Origin: Anaeromyxobacter paludicola
Lineage (GTDB): Bacteria; Myxococcota; Myxococcia; Myxococcales; Anaeromyxobacteraceae
Direction: 5' to 3'
Assembly (NCBI RefSeq): GCF_023169965.1
Contig: NZ_AP025592.1
Location: 496,001 to 560,000, forward strand
Length of the DNA stretch: 64,000 nucleotides
The notes under the pieces are model-generated. The model was given only the letters and a program-made list of their open reading frames with translations, was not told the origin of the DNA and ran no database searches. Shown piece after piece: positions 56,735 through 64,000 of this stretch (positions are counted from its first letter, which is position 1; each line of letters starts with the position of its first letter). The translations under genes and the position numbers were made by a program.

Positions 56735-57547
56735 ATGCAGAGCCTTACCTTCTGGGCAGCCGTCACCTGCTACGCTGTCGCCTCCGTCCTGTTCTTCCTC
56801 TCGGTCGCCCTGCGGGGCGTCCGGACCGGTCTGGCGGCGAGGGTCGTGGTGGCGGTGGGTCTGCTGCCGCACGCGGTCTCCCTGGCCCTCCGCTGGGCGG
56901 AGGTCGGCCACGGGCCGTACAGCACCCGGTACGAGGTGATCTCGAGCAACGTGCTGGTGCTGGTCGCGGCCTGGCTCGGCGCGAGCGCCTTGGCGCGAGG
57001 CCTGCGCCCGCTCGGCGCCTTCGTCGCTCCCGTCGCCTTCCTGGCCATGGGCTGGGCCGTCATGACCTTCGGGGTGAAGGCCGAGGTCCCGATCATCTTC
57101 AAGTCGTACTGGCTCGCGCTGCACATCGGCTTCGCCAAGCTGTTCGGCATGAGCATGATGCTGTCCGCCGGCTGCGCCGCCGCGTACCTCCTCCGCACGC
57201 GCCCGTCGGCCGCGCCCGCCCGCAGGGAGGCCGCGGCGCGGCTCGGGCGCTACGCGCACCAGCTCCTGCTCGTGGCCTTCTTCCTGCTCGGGGTGATGAT
57301 CGCGGCCGGCGCGCTCTGGGCGCACCAGTCCTGGGGCCGCTACTGGGGCTGGGATCCCATCGAGACGAGCTCGCTCGTCACCTGGCTCGTCCTCGGCATG
57401 ATCCTGCACCTGGGCTCGCTCCACGGCTGGTCGGGGCGGCGCCTGGCCTGGCTCAACTTCGTCGCCCTCGGCTTCGCCATCGTGACCGTGTACGTCGTCG
57501 CGATGGTCGTGCCGACCATCCACAACTCCTACCTGATCGCTCGCTGA
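56735..57547 (+). CDS. ccsA: Stand-alone CcsA cytochrome c biogenesis protein
   Basis: A 270-residue polytopic membrane protein with about eight helices, the haem-handling half of a System II cytochrome c synthase. The tryptophan-rich motif is intact: W-G-R-Y-W-G-W-D-P-I-E-T-S-S-L near residue 203. Candidate haem-ligand histidines are in W-L-A-L-H-I-G-F (about 131) and V-P-T-I-H-N-S-Y near the C-terminus, where the fused CcsBA at 5047 has G-M-H-S-Y-G. It is preceded in frame by GTG/TTG-type codons to 56699, but the ATG at 56735 (behind GCAGGG) opens the first helix. Divergent placement next to the giant cytochrome, and a stand-alone ResB on that gene's other side, make these two a functional pair. 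Confidence 0.93.
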   Translation: MQSLTFWAAVTCYAVASVLFFLSVALRGVRTGLAARVVVAVGLLPHAVSLALRWAEVGHGPYSTRYEVISSNVLVLVAAWLGASALARGLRPLGAFVAPVAFLAMGWAVMTFGVKAEVPIIFKSYWLALHIGFAKLFGMSMMLSAGCAAAYLLRTRPSAAPARREAAARLGRYAHQLLLVAFFLLGVMIAAGALWAHQSWGRYWGWDPIETSSLVTWLVLGMILHLGSLHGWSGRRLAWLNFVALGFAIVTVYVVAMVVPTIHNSYLIAR

Positions 57548-57552
57548 CGCCC

Positions 57553-57580
57553 CGCCGGCCCGGGGAGCCCCGGGCCGGCG
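57553..57580. terminator. Bidirectional terminator hairpin between convergent genes
   Basis: CGCCGGCCCGGGG (57553-57565) and CCCCGGGCCGGCG (57568-57580) form a perfect 13-bp stem (a few innermost bases must open as the loop). It lies centrally in the 42 bp between the ccsA stop and the convergent Kelch lipoprotein stop, so it can serve both transcripts, though without a T-run. Confidence 0.7.
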
Positions 57581-57589
57581 CCGGATCGA

Positions 57590-60500
57590 TCAGGGCAGCA
57601 GGTAGTCCACCTGCAGGCCGATCCAGTCCGTCCAGAGATCGCTCGGGATCCCGGCGCCTCCGGGCGGCGAGGAGGGCTGGCTCGGCACCGCCAGGAGCGC
57701 GATCCGCCCCTGCTGGACGAAGTTGCCGGACAGCGACGGCAGGGGCGCGTCGATCGCCCCCGGCGCCGCCTCGGTGCCGGAGGTGGTCCCGAGCGCGACC
57801 CAGGTCCCGGCGATCCAGTCCCAGGCCAGGAGGTCCACCCCGTAGGTCGCGGCGCCGCTCGCCAGCCCGCCGGCGGTGAGGTCGCCGCGGCCGGCGCCGG
57901 CGTAGCTCGCCGAGGCGCCGGTGAGCGTCGCCTGCGCGTCCACGGCGAAGAGGGCGACCTGGGCGGCGGTGGTGGCGGACGGCGTCCGGCGATCGAGCTG
58001 CCAGAGATCGCCGAGGTCGAGGTTGAGCGGCAGGTCGCCCGGCAAGGTCGAGGCCGAGCCGCCGAGGAGCGCGAGCGCGCCGGCGGCGGGGCTCCAGGCC
58101 AGGGCCGCGGCGGTGCGCGGGCCCGGCGAGCGGAGCCCGCCGGCCGGCAGGGCCGGGCGCGTCCAGCTCGCGCCGTCCCACTCCCAGGCCGCGCCGTCGT
58201 CGTCCACGAGCACGGTGCGGCTGGCGAGGGGGTCGTAGGCGAGCGCGGGCGAGCCGGAGGCCGGCGGGCTCCCGGCGGGCGCCCGCGAGGTCCAGCCGCC
58301 GGCGCCCAGCTCCCAGGTGTCCTGGAGCGGCTGGGCGCCGCCCCCGAGCCCGCCGAAGAGCACCGTCACGCCGCGGCGGCCGTCGAAGGCGAGGCCGCCG
58401 TACGCCCGGGCCGGGGGCGGGCTCGCCGGCTGGAGCTCGGTCCAGTCGTTCCCGTCCCAGGTCCAGGTCTCGGCGAGCAGCGCGCCGCTCGCGTCCACGC
58501 CGCCGAAGAGCACCGTCACCCCGCGCGCCGCGTCCCAGGCGAGGGCGTGCCCGCCGCGGGCGCTCGGCAGGTGGGCCGGGGCGCGCTGCTGGAAGGAGGT
58601 CCCGTCGAGCTCCCAGGTGGCGCAGGTCGGGCTCGCGTCGGCGGTGCAGCCGTGGAGCACCGTCACGCCGCGGGCGGCGTCGAAGGCCATGGCCCCGGCC
58701 GCGAGGACCGGCACGTCCGCCGTGCCCTGGTGCCAGCCGGACGCGTCGAAGGTCCAGGCGTCGCTGGCGGCGGGGCTCGGATCGGTGCCGTTGCCGTGCG
58801 CGAAGAGGGCCCGCTGGGTCCCGTCGAAGACGAAGGGGGCCCGGGCGCGCGCCGCCGGGACCGCGGGCGCGGTGGGATAGCCGGACCAGGCGTTCGAGGC
58901 GTAGCTCCAGACCGCGAGCTGGTCGGGGAGCGCGTCGCCGGCGAGGAGCACCCGGGGCACGTCGGCGCCGAGGGTCCCGGGGTACCAGGCGAGCACGTGG
59001 GAAGAGCGGGGGCCGGCGGGGAGGTCCGGCCCCTGCGTCCAGCGCGAGCCGTCGAACCGCCAGGTCTCGAGCCCCACGCTGGAGGGCTGCCCGCCCTGCA
59101 GCACGGCCACCCCCGCGTTGGCGTCGTAGGTCATCGCGGCGCCGCTGCGCGCGGTCAGGGTGGGCGGGACCGGCTGCTGCGTCCAGCCCGCGCCGTCGAA
59201 CTGCCACGAGTCGCCGAGCCGGTCGCCGGCGGCGCCCAGGCCGCCGAAGAGCACGCAGCGCTGGACCGTCTGCACGTAGGCCATGGCGGCCCCGGAGCGG
59301 GCCGGCGGCGCGGGCGCCACGGGGACCTCCGACCAGCCGCCGGCGAGATCGTAGGACCAGGTGTCGCCGAGCGCCCCGGCGGCGCCGGTGCCGCCGAAGA
59401 GCACCACCGCCTGCCGCATCACGTCGAGGGCGAGCGAGGCGTCGAAGCGGGCCGGGGGCGCCCCCGCGAGCGCGAGCTCGGTCCAGGCGGCGCCGTCCCA
59501 GGACCAGGTGTCGCCGAGCGGCGCGCCGGCGCCGTCGAGGCCGCCGAAGAGCAGCACGCTGCCGGTCCCGAGGTCCACCATGGCGGCGTTGGAGCGCGGC
59601 GGCGGCTTCACCCCGCCCGACGGCGCCGCCGCGGTCCAGGTCCCGGAGAGCGGGTCGAGCTCCAGCGTCTCGTCGAGCACCTGCGCCCCGTCCCAGCCGC
59701 CGAAGACCACCAGCCGGCCGCGGAGCGAGTCGAGGGCGCCGGCGACGTGGGCGCGCGCCCCGCCGGAGAGGAGGCTCCAGCCGCCGCCGAGGACGGCGCC
59801 GGGCACCGCCGCGGGCGTGGGGATCACGACCCCGTCCCGCAGCGCCGCGGCCGCCGCGTCGGCGGCCGAGACCTCGTCCCCGAGGAGGAGCGCGTCGCCC
59901 GGGCCGGCCTGCCGGGGGTCGAAGGGGGCGCTGAAGGCGTAGAGCGCGCCCGAGAGCGGCGTGAGCGGCGCGTGGCGGTCGCGCCCCGCCACCGTGAGCA
60001 GCGCGCTCACCCGGCGCGACAGCGCGGCCGCGGCGGTGTTGCCGGCCTTGTCGGTGGCCACCACCCGCACCCGGTCGCCCGGGACCGGGCCCACCGCCTG
60101 GTCCGCGAAGCTGCCGTCGGCGGCGGCGGGGAAGGGGGCGGCGAGCGGCGCGCCGGTGCCGGGGTGGAGGAGGTCCACCTCGCGGACCGCCAGGAAGGTC
60201 GGGTCCACGACCGCGCCGGAGAGGCCGTGCACCGCGGTCGCGCCGCCGGGCTGGAGCGCGTAGACCACGAGCGTCGGATCGATCACGGGCGGGGTCACGT
60301 CGGCGTTGAGCGCCTCGACGGCGGCGCTCGAGGAGAGGCCGCACTTGTCGGTCGCGCTCACCCAGAGCCGGGGGTAGCTCGCGCTCAGGGTGCCGACCGG
60401 GATCTCGAGGAAGCTGCCGTCGGCCGCCGCCGCGCTCCCCTGGGCGACGAGATCGGCGCCGGGGGGGAGGGCGGGCGAGGTCGCCACGTCCACGGTCGCC

Positions 60501-61858
60501 ACGAAGCAGCCGGCGGCGAACGCGGCCGCGCCGCCGCTCACGCCGTCCTGCAGGCCGAGCGCGCGCCGGTGGATCGAGACCTGCGCACCGTCGCCGGCCG
60601 GGCCGGCGGTGTCGCGCCCCACCTGCACCTCGACCCGCGCCCCCTCGTTGCCGCACTTGTCCACGCCCGCCGCCAGCAGGCGGGCGGGGGTGATCGCGCC
60701 GGCCGGGAGGAAGGGCGGGCCGAGCGGCACCTCGGCGAAGCCGCCGTCCGCGGCGGCCGGCGTCGCGCCGAGGAGCGTGCCGTCCGGCAGGTAGAGGCGG
60801 ATCGCGGTGAGCGCGCTCGCGTCGACGAACGCGCCGGCGTGCCCGGCGACGCCGTCGAAGGAGAGCAGGTCGCGCCGGGCGAAGCCGAGCCGCGCGCCGT
60901 CGCCCACGGGGCCGTCGAGATCGCGGCCCGCCGGGATGCTCACCGGGGCGCTCTCGACGCCCGCCTGGCTCACCGCCGAGGCGAAGACCTCTCGCGGCGC
61001 CGCGTTCCCGGCGGAGCCGTCGCTGGCCGGGATCGCCGTCTCGGGGAAGGACCCGTCGGCGGCCGGGACCGCGGTGGCGAGCAGCGCGCCGGCGGCGCTG
61101 CGCAGGTTGACCTTGGCCGGGCGCTCGAGGAGGTTCGAGGAGGCCATGCCGGGGAGCGCCCCGGCCGCCCCCGCGACGGCGTCGTCCTGCCCCATCGGCT
61201 TGCGGACGATCTGGAGCCTGGCGACGTCGAGGACGGGGGGGAGGGAGGTGTCGGGCGAGAGCGACATCGCGGGCGCGCCCACGGTCCGGCCGTACGCGAC
61301 GGTCACCGCCGCGGTGGCGCTGGCGTAGCCGGAGGCGGCGGCGAGGAGCGTCCGCGGCCCGGGGCTGGCGCCGGAGATGCGGTAGGTCCCGTCGGCGGCC
61401 GTGGTGGCGGCGAGCTGGGTGCCGGGGATCGTGACCAGCACGCCGCTCGAGCTCGCGGCGCCCTGCAGCGTGACCTGCCCGGTGACGTCGCCGATCGGGG
61501 AGAGGGTGAGCGCGGGCGCCTGGGCGGTCTGGCCGGCGACGACGGTCGCGGTCGCCGAGACGCTCCGCTCGACCGTCCACGGCGCGCTGGCGACCACGAG
61601 GTAGGTTCCGGGGAGGAGCCCGGAGAACTGGCGCTGCCCCGCCGCGTCGGTGGTGGCGGCGGCCGTGGTCGGACCGGTGAGCGAGAGCTGCACCCCCGAC
61701 TGGTCGGCCTCCCCGGTGAGCGCCACCGTCACCTGGAGCGCGCCGCTGGCCGCCGGCGGCACGGTGCCGCTGCCGGGATCGCAGGCGGAGAGGAGGGCGG
61801 TCGCCAGCAACGCGACGGCCGGCGGTACCCGGGCAGGGCAGCGGGGGAGAAAGGGCAT
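57590..61858 (-). CDS. Large Kelch-repeat lipoprotein
   Basis: A 1422-residue predicted lipoprotein. The signal sequence (A-V-A-L-L-A-T-A-L-L-S-A-C) has its lipobox Cys at about residue 26. Residues ~40-200 carry two or more carboxypeptidase-regulatory-like (CNA-B type) beta-sandwich domains (G-L-L-P-G-T-Y-L-V-V-A, A-A-D-G-T-Y-R-I-S-G). Residues ~210-690 hold further beta repeats with A-A-D-G-S-F recurring. From ~700 to ~1290 there are ten or so Kelch units of about 55 residues, each with V-L-F-G-G followed by D-T-W-x-W-D-G, forming one or two beta propellers. The C-terminal ~130 residues are unassigned. The ATG at 61858 is chosen because the lipobox follows, behind GGAGGCCC; the frame extends to 61948. 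It is probably a surface-exposed binding protein with no visible enzymatic motif. Confidence 0.85.
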   Translation of the reverse strand: MPFLPRCPARVPPAVALLATALLSACDPGSGTVPPAASGALQVTVALTGEADQSGVQLSLTGPTTAAATTDAAGQRQFSGLLPGTYLVVASAPWTVERSVSATATVVAGQTAQAPALTLSPIGDVTGQVTLQGAASSSGVLVTIPGTQLAATTAADGTYRISGASPGPRTLLAAASGYASATAAVTVAYGRTVGAPAMSLSPDTSLPPVLDVARLQIVRKPMGQDDAVAGAAGALPGMASSNLLERPAKVNLRSAAGALLATAVPAADGSFPETAIPASDGSAGNAAPREVFASAVSQAGVESAPVSIPAGRDLDGPVGDGARLGFARRDLLSFDGVAGHAGAFVDASALTAIRLYLPDGTLLGATPAAADGGFAEVPLGPPFLPAGAITPARLLAAGVDKCGNEGARVEVQVGRDTAGPAGDGAQVSIHRRALGLQDGVSGGAAAFAAGCFVATVDVATSPALPPGADLVAQGSAAAADGSFLEIPVGTLSASYPRLWVSATDKCGLSSSAAVEALNADVTPPVIDPTLVVYALQPGGATAVHGLSGAVVDPTFLAVREVDLLHPGTGAPLAAPFPAAADGSFADQAVGPVPGDRVRVVATDKAGNTAAAALSRRVSALLTVAGRDRHAPLTPLSGALYAFSAPFDPRQAGPGDALLLGDEVSAADAAAAALRDGVVIPTPAAVPGAVLGGGWSLLSGGARAHVAGALDSLRGRLVVFGGWDGAQVLDETLELDPLSGTWTAAAPSGGVKPPPRSNAAMVDLGTGSVLLFGGLDGAGAPLGDTWSWDGAAWTELALAGAPPARFDASLALDVMRQAVVLFGGTGAAGALGDTWSYDLAGGWSEVPVAPAPPARSGAAMAYVQTVQRCVLFGGLGAAGDRLGDSWQFDGAGWTQQPVPPTLTARSGAAMTYDANAGVAVLQGGQPSSVGLETWRFDGSRWTQGPDLPAGPRSSHVLAWYPGTLGADVPRVLLAGDALPDQLAVWSYASNAWSGYPTAPAVPAARARAPFVFDGTQRALFAHGNGTDPSPAASDAWTFDASGWHQGTADVPVLAAGAMAFDAARGVTVLHGCTADASPTCATWELDGTSFQQRAPAHLPSARGGHALAWDAARGVTVLFGGVDASGALLAETWTWDGNDWTELQPASPPPARAYGGLAFDGRRGVTVLFGGLGGGAQPLQDTWELGAGGWTSRAPAGSPPASGSPALAYDPLASRTVLVDDDGAAWEWDGASWTRPALPAGGLRSPGPRTAAALAWSPAAGALALLGGSASTLPGDLPLNLDLGDLWQLDRRTPSATTAAQVALFAVDAQATLTGASASYAGAGRGDLTAGGLASGAATYGVDLLAWDWIAGTWVALGTTSGTEAAPGAIDAPLPSLSGNFVQQGRIALLAVPSQPSSPPGGAGIPSDLWTDWIGLQVDYLLP

Positions 61859-61951
61859 GCGGGGCGGGCCTCCAGGCGGGCATCTTAGCCCATCTGGGAG
61901 GAGGTTTGCCCCTGCAAGGGTCCCGCGAACGTGGGGGAAATCGCCCACCCG

Positions 61952-61980
61952 GGCCGGCCGCGCGCGAAGGCGCGGAGGCC
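61952..61980 (-). terminator. Hairpin after purU
   Basis: CCGCGC (61958-61963) pairs with GCGCGG (61970-61975), extended outward by GGCC (61952-61955) and GGCC (61977-61980). The structure starts 3 bp beyond the purU stop on the minus strand. No clear T-run follows. Confidence 0.5.
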
Positions 61981-61982
61981 GA

Positions 61983-62843
61983 CTACGCGAAGACCACGGT
62001 CTTGTTGCCGTGGACGATGACCCGGTCCTCGCAGTGCCAGCGGACGGCGCGCGCCAGCACCCGCCGCTCCAGGTCGCGCCCGAGGGCCTTCAGGTCCTCC
62101 ACCGCGTGCCGGTGGGAGACCCGCGCCACGTCCTGCTCGATGATGGGCCCGGCGTCGAGCTCCGCGGTCACGTAGTGGGCCGTCGCGCCGACGATCTTCA
62201 CCCCGCGCTCGAAGGCCTGCCGGTACGGGTCGGCGCCGACGAAGGCGGGGAGGAAGGAGTGGTGGATGTTGATGAGCCGGTTCTGGAACCGCGCCGCGAA
62301 GTCCTCGGAGACGATCTGCATGTAGCGGGCGAGCACCACCACGTCGGCGTCGGCGAGGAGCTCGAGCATGCGGGCCTCGGCCTGGGGCCGCTGGCTCCGA
62401 TCGTTCGGCACGTGCTCGAAGCGCACGCCGAAGCCCTCCACCGCCGCCCGGAGGTCGGGGTGGTTCGAGATCACGAGGGACAGGTCGGCCGCGAGGTCGC
62501 CGCGCTGGAACTGCCAGAGCAGCTCGAGCAGCGCGTGGTCGTGCCGGGACACCAGCACCGCCACCTTCTTGCGCTCCGAGCAGAGGTCGAGCCGCCACTG
62601 CATCGCGTACGGGCGCGCCACCTGGAGCTCGAACAGCTCGCGCAGCCGGTCCAGGGTCACGTCGAGCCCGCCCGTCTGCAGCTCGAGCCGCATGAAGTAG
62701 GCGCCGGGCTCGGCGTCGGTCGAGTGCTGGTCGAGGTCGGTGATGTTGGCCCCGTGGGCGAACAGGAAGCTGGAGATGGCGGCCACGAGGCCGGGCCGGT
62801 CGGGGCACTGGATGAGCAGGACGGCGCGGGGATCGGTCTTCAC
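61983..62843 (-). CDS. purU: Formyltetrahydrofolate deformylase
   Basis: A 286-residue enzyme hydrolysing 10-formyl-THF to formate and THF. The N-terminal ACT domain (residues ~8-85) begins L-I-Q-C-P-D-R-P-G-L-V-A and is followed by the formyltransferase-like domain. Catalytic segments include V-L-V-S-R-H-D-H-A-L near 97, I-S-N-H-P-D near 127, and I-N-I-H-H-S-F-L-P-A-F near 213. G-A-T-A-H-Y-V near 236 and the conserved D-A-G-P-I-I-E-Q-D-V follow. The Asn, His and Asp of the catalytic set are present. PurU-derived formate can feed PurT (22332-23498), which lies elsewhere in the window rather than in an operon. An ACT domain suggests control by an amino acid, as in E. coli. Confidence 0.96.
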   Translation of the reverse strand: MKTDPRAVLLIQCPDRPGLVAAISSFLFAHGANITDLDQHSTDAEPGAYFMRLELQTGGLDVTLDRLRELFELQVARPYAMQWRLDLCSERKKVAVLVSRHDHALLELLWQFQRGDLAADLSLVISNHPDLRAAVEGFGVRFEHVPNDRSQRPQAEARMLELLADADVVVLARYMQIVSEDFAARFQNRLINIHHSFLPAFVGADPYRQAFERGVKIVGATAHYVTAELDAGPIIEQDVARVSHRHAVEDLKALGRDLERRVLARAVRWHCEDRVIVHGNKTVVFA

Positions 62844-62922
62844 GCGCCGGACCTTACCAGCGAGCCGCCGGGGCGCAAGGGGGCGGCGCCGCGGCGGCCG
62901 TGAGGGAGCGCTCTCCGGGCCC

Positions 62923-63621
<699 letters not shown>

Positions 63622-63623
63622 GT

Positions 63624-64000
63624 TCAGCTCCGGAAGAGCCTCGAGTAGAGCCGGTCGGCCTGGGCCTGGGCGAGCTCGAGGAGGGGTGAGGTGAGGGCGG
63701 CCTCGGAGGGCGAGCGCGCCTCGCAGGCGGCGAGGGCCTCCTCGAGGGCCGGGGCGAGCGCGGCCTGGAGCCCCTGCGCCTCGAGCGGCCCCGCCGCGCC
63801 GAGCCGCACCGCGGCCGAGAGCACGCCGCGCAGGACGAGGAAGAGGTGCAGCCGGCCCGCCTGCAGGCGCTCGAGCCCGAGCGCGCCGGCGACGGCGCCG
63901 AGGGCGACCGGGAGGTGGCCGGGGAGCCCGTCGCGCGCCACCTCCCCGGCGAGGCGCGCCGGCTCGCCGCCGAAGGCCGCGGCCGCGGCGCGCCAGAGCC
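63624..64000 (-). CDS. ureF: Urease accessory protein UreF (5' part missing)
   Basis: The frame is open to the window edge, giving about 125 C-terminal residues; a GTG at 63941 is only an internal Val codon. The visible all-helical sequence includes [29 protein letters not shown] and a C-terminal [12 protein letters not shown]. This matches the end of UreF, the scaffold that joins UreG and UreD/UreH on apo-urease. It is identified by this pattern and by its 2-bp spacing to ureG. Confidence 0.85.
   Translation of the reverse strand, partial: LWRAAAAAFGGEPARLAGEVARDGLPGHLPVALGAVAGALGLERLQAGRLHLFLVLRGVLSAAVRLGAAGPLEAQGLQAALAPALEEALAACEARSPSEAALTSPLLELAQAQADRLYSRLFRS

Overview
The window is a very GC-rich chromosomal segment, dense with genes whose strong third-position GC leaves long open frames on the opposite strand. 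The gene content suggests an anaerobic, respiring myxobacterium-like deltaproteobacterium, with Anaeromyxobacter the best guess. It includes two chemoreceptors with long HAMP arrays, System II cytochrome c maturation, large multiheme c-type cytochromes, a Tat-exported selenocysteine formate dehydrogenase, class I fumarase, CstA and acetyl-CoA synthetase. The genus is inferred from gene content only; there is no rRNA in the window.

Layout. 0-8 kb: a poly-HAMP chemoreceptor and an orphan PstS-like binding protein (minus strand), a divergent NAD-dependent epimerase, a fused CcsB-CcsA cytochrome c synthase, and a small nucleoside-phosphorylase-like protein. 8-14 kb: a cold-shock protein, a Gre-like factor with a shortened coiled coil, an alkaline-phosphatase-superfamily protein, CstA and class I fumarase. 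A ~180-bp palindromic element overlaps the fumarase stop codon. 14-19 kb: a minus-strand formate dehydrogenase operon of a catalytic subunit with an in-frame UGA (Sec193) and a readable SECIS, a four-cluster Fe-S subunit, and FdhE. No cytochrome b subunit is present. 19-30 kb: mostly single housekeeping genes (DTW tRNA-modifying protein, beta-CASP hydrolase, MFS transporter, PurT, a DUF218 protein, an acetyltransferase, an SGNH hydrolase, a short YedF-like protein, Acs, a thioesterase). 30-37 kb: a Tsx/OmpK-like porin, a LolD-FtsX-CrtC/AttH export operon and an amidase. 37-44 kb: a second poly-HAMP chemoreceptor, phosphoglucomutase, a DUF192 lipoprotein, small membrane or envelope proteins and a glutaredoxin.

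44.4-57.5 kb is the most distinctive region, a cytochrome locus. On the minus strand it holds a 1912-residue secreted cytochrome (13 CX2CH sites plus one CX3CH), a stand-alone ResB/CcsB, a small lipoprotein, an NHL/TSP3/PKD surface protein and a five-heme cytochrome. A stand-alone CcsA lies divergently next to it. The cell therefore carries both a fused synthase (5 kb) and a split one dedicated by position to this locus. The likely role is electron transfer at or beyond the outer membrane, with the split synthase possibly adapted to the odd heme site.

57.6-64 kb: a 1422-residue Kelch-type lipoprotein, PurU, UreG and the 3' part of UreF, which runs off the right edge. No tRNA, rRNA, CRISPR array, transposase or integrase was seen.
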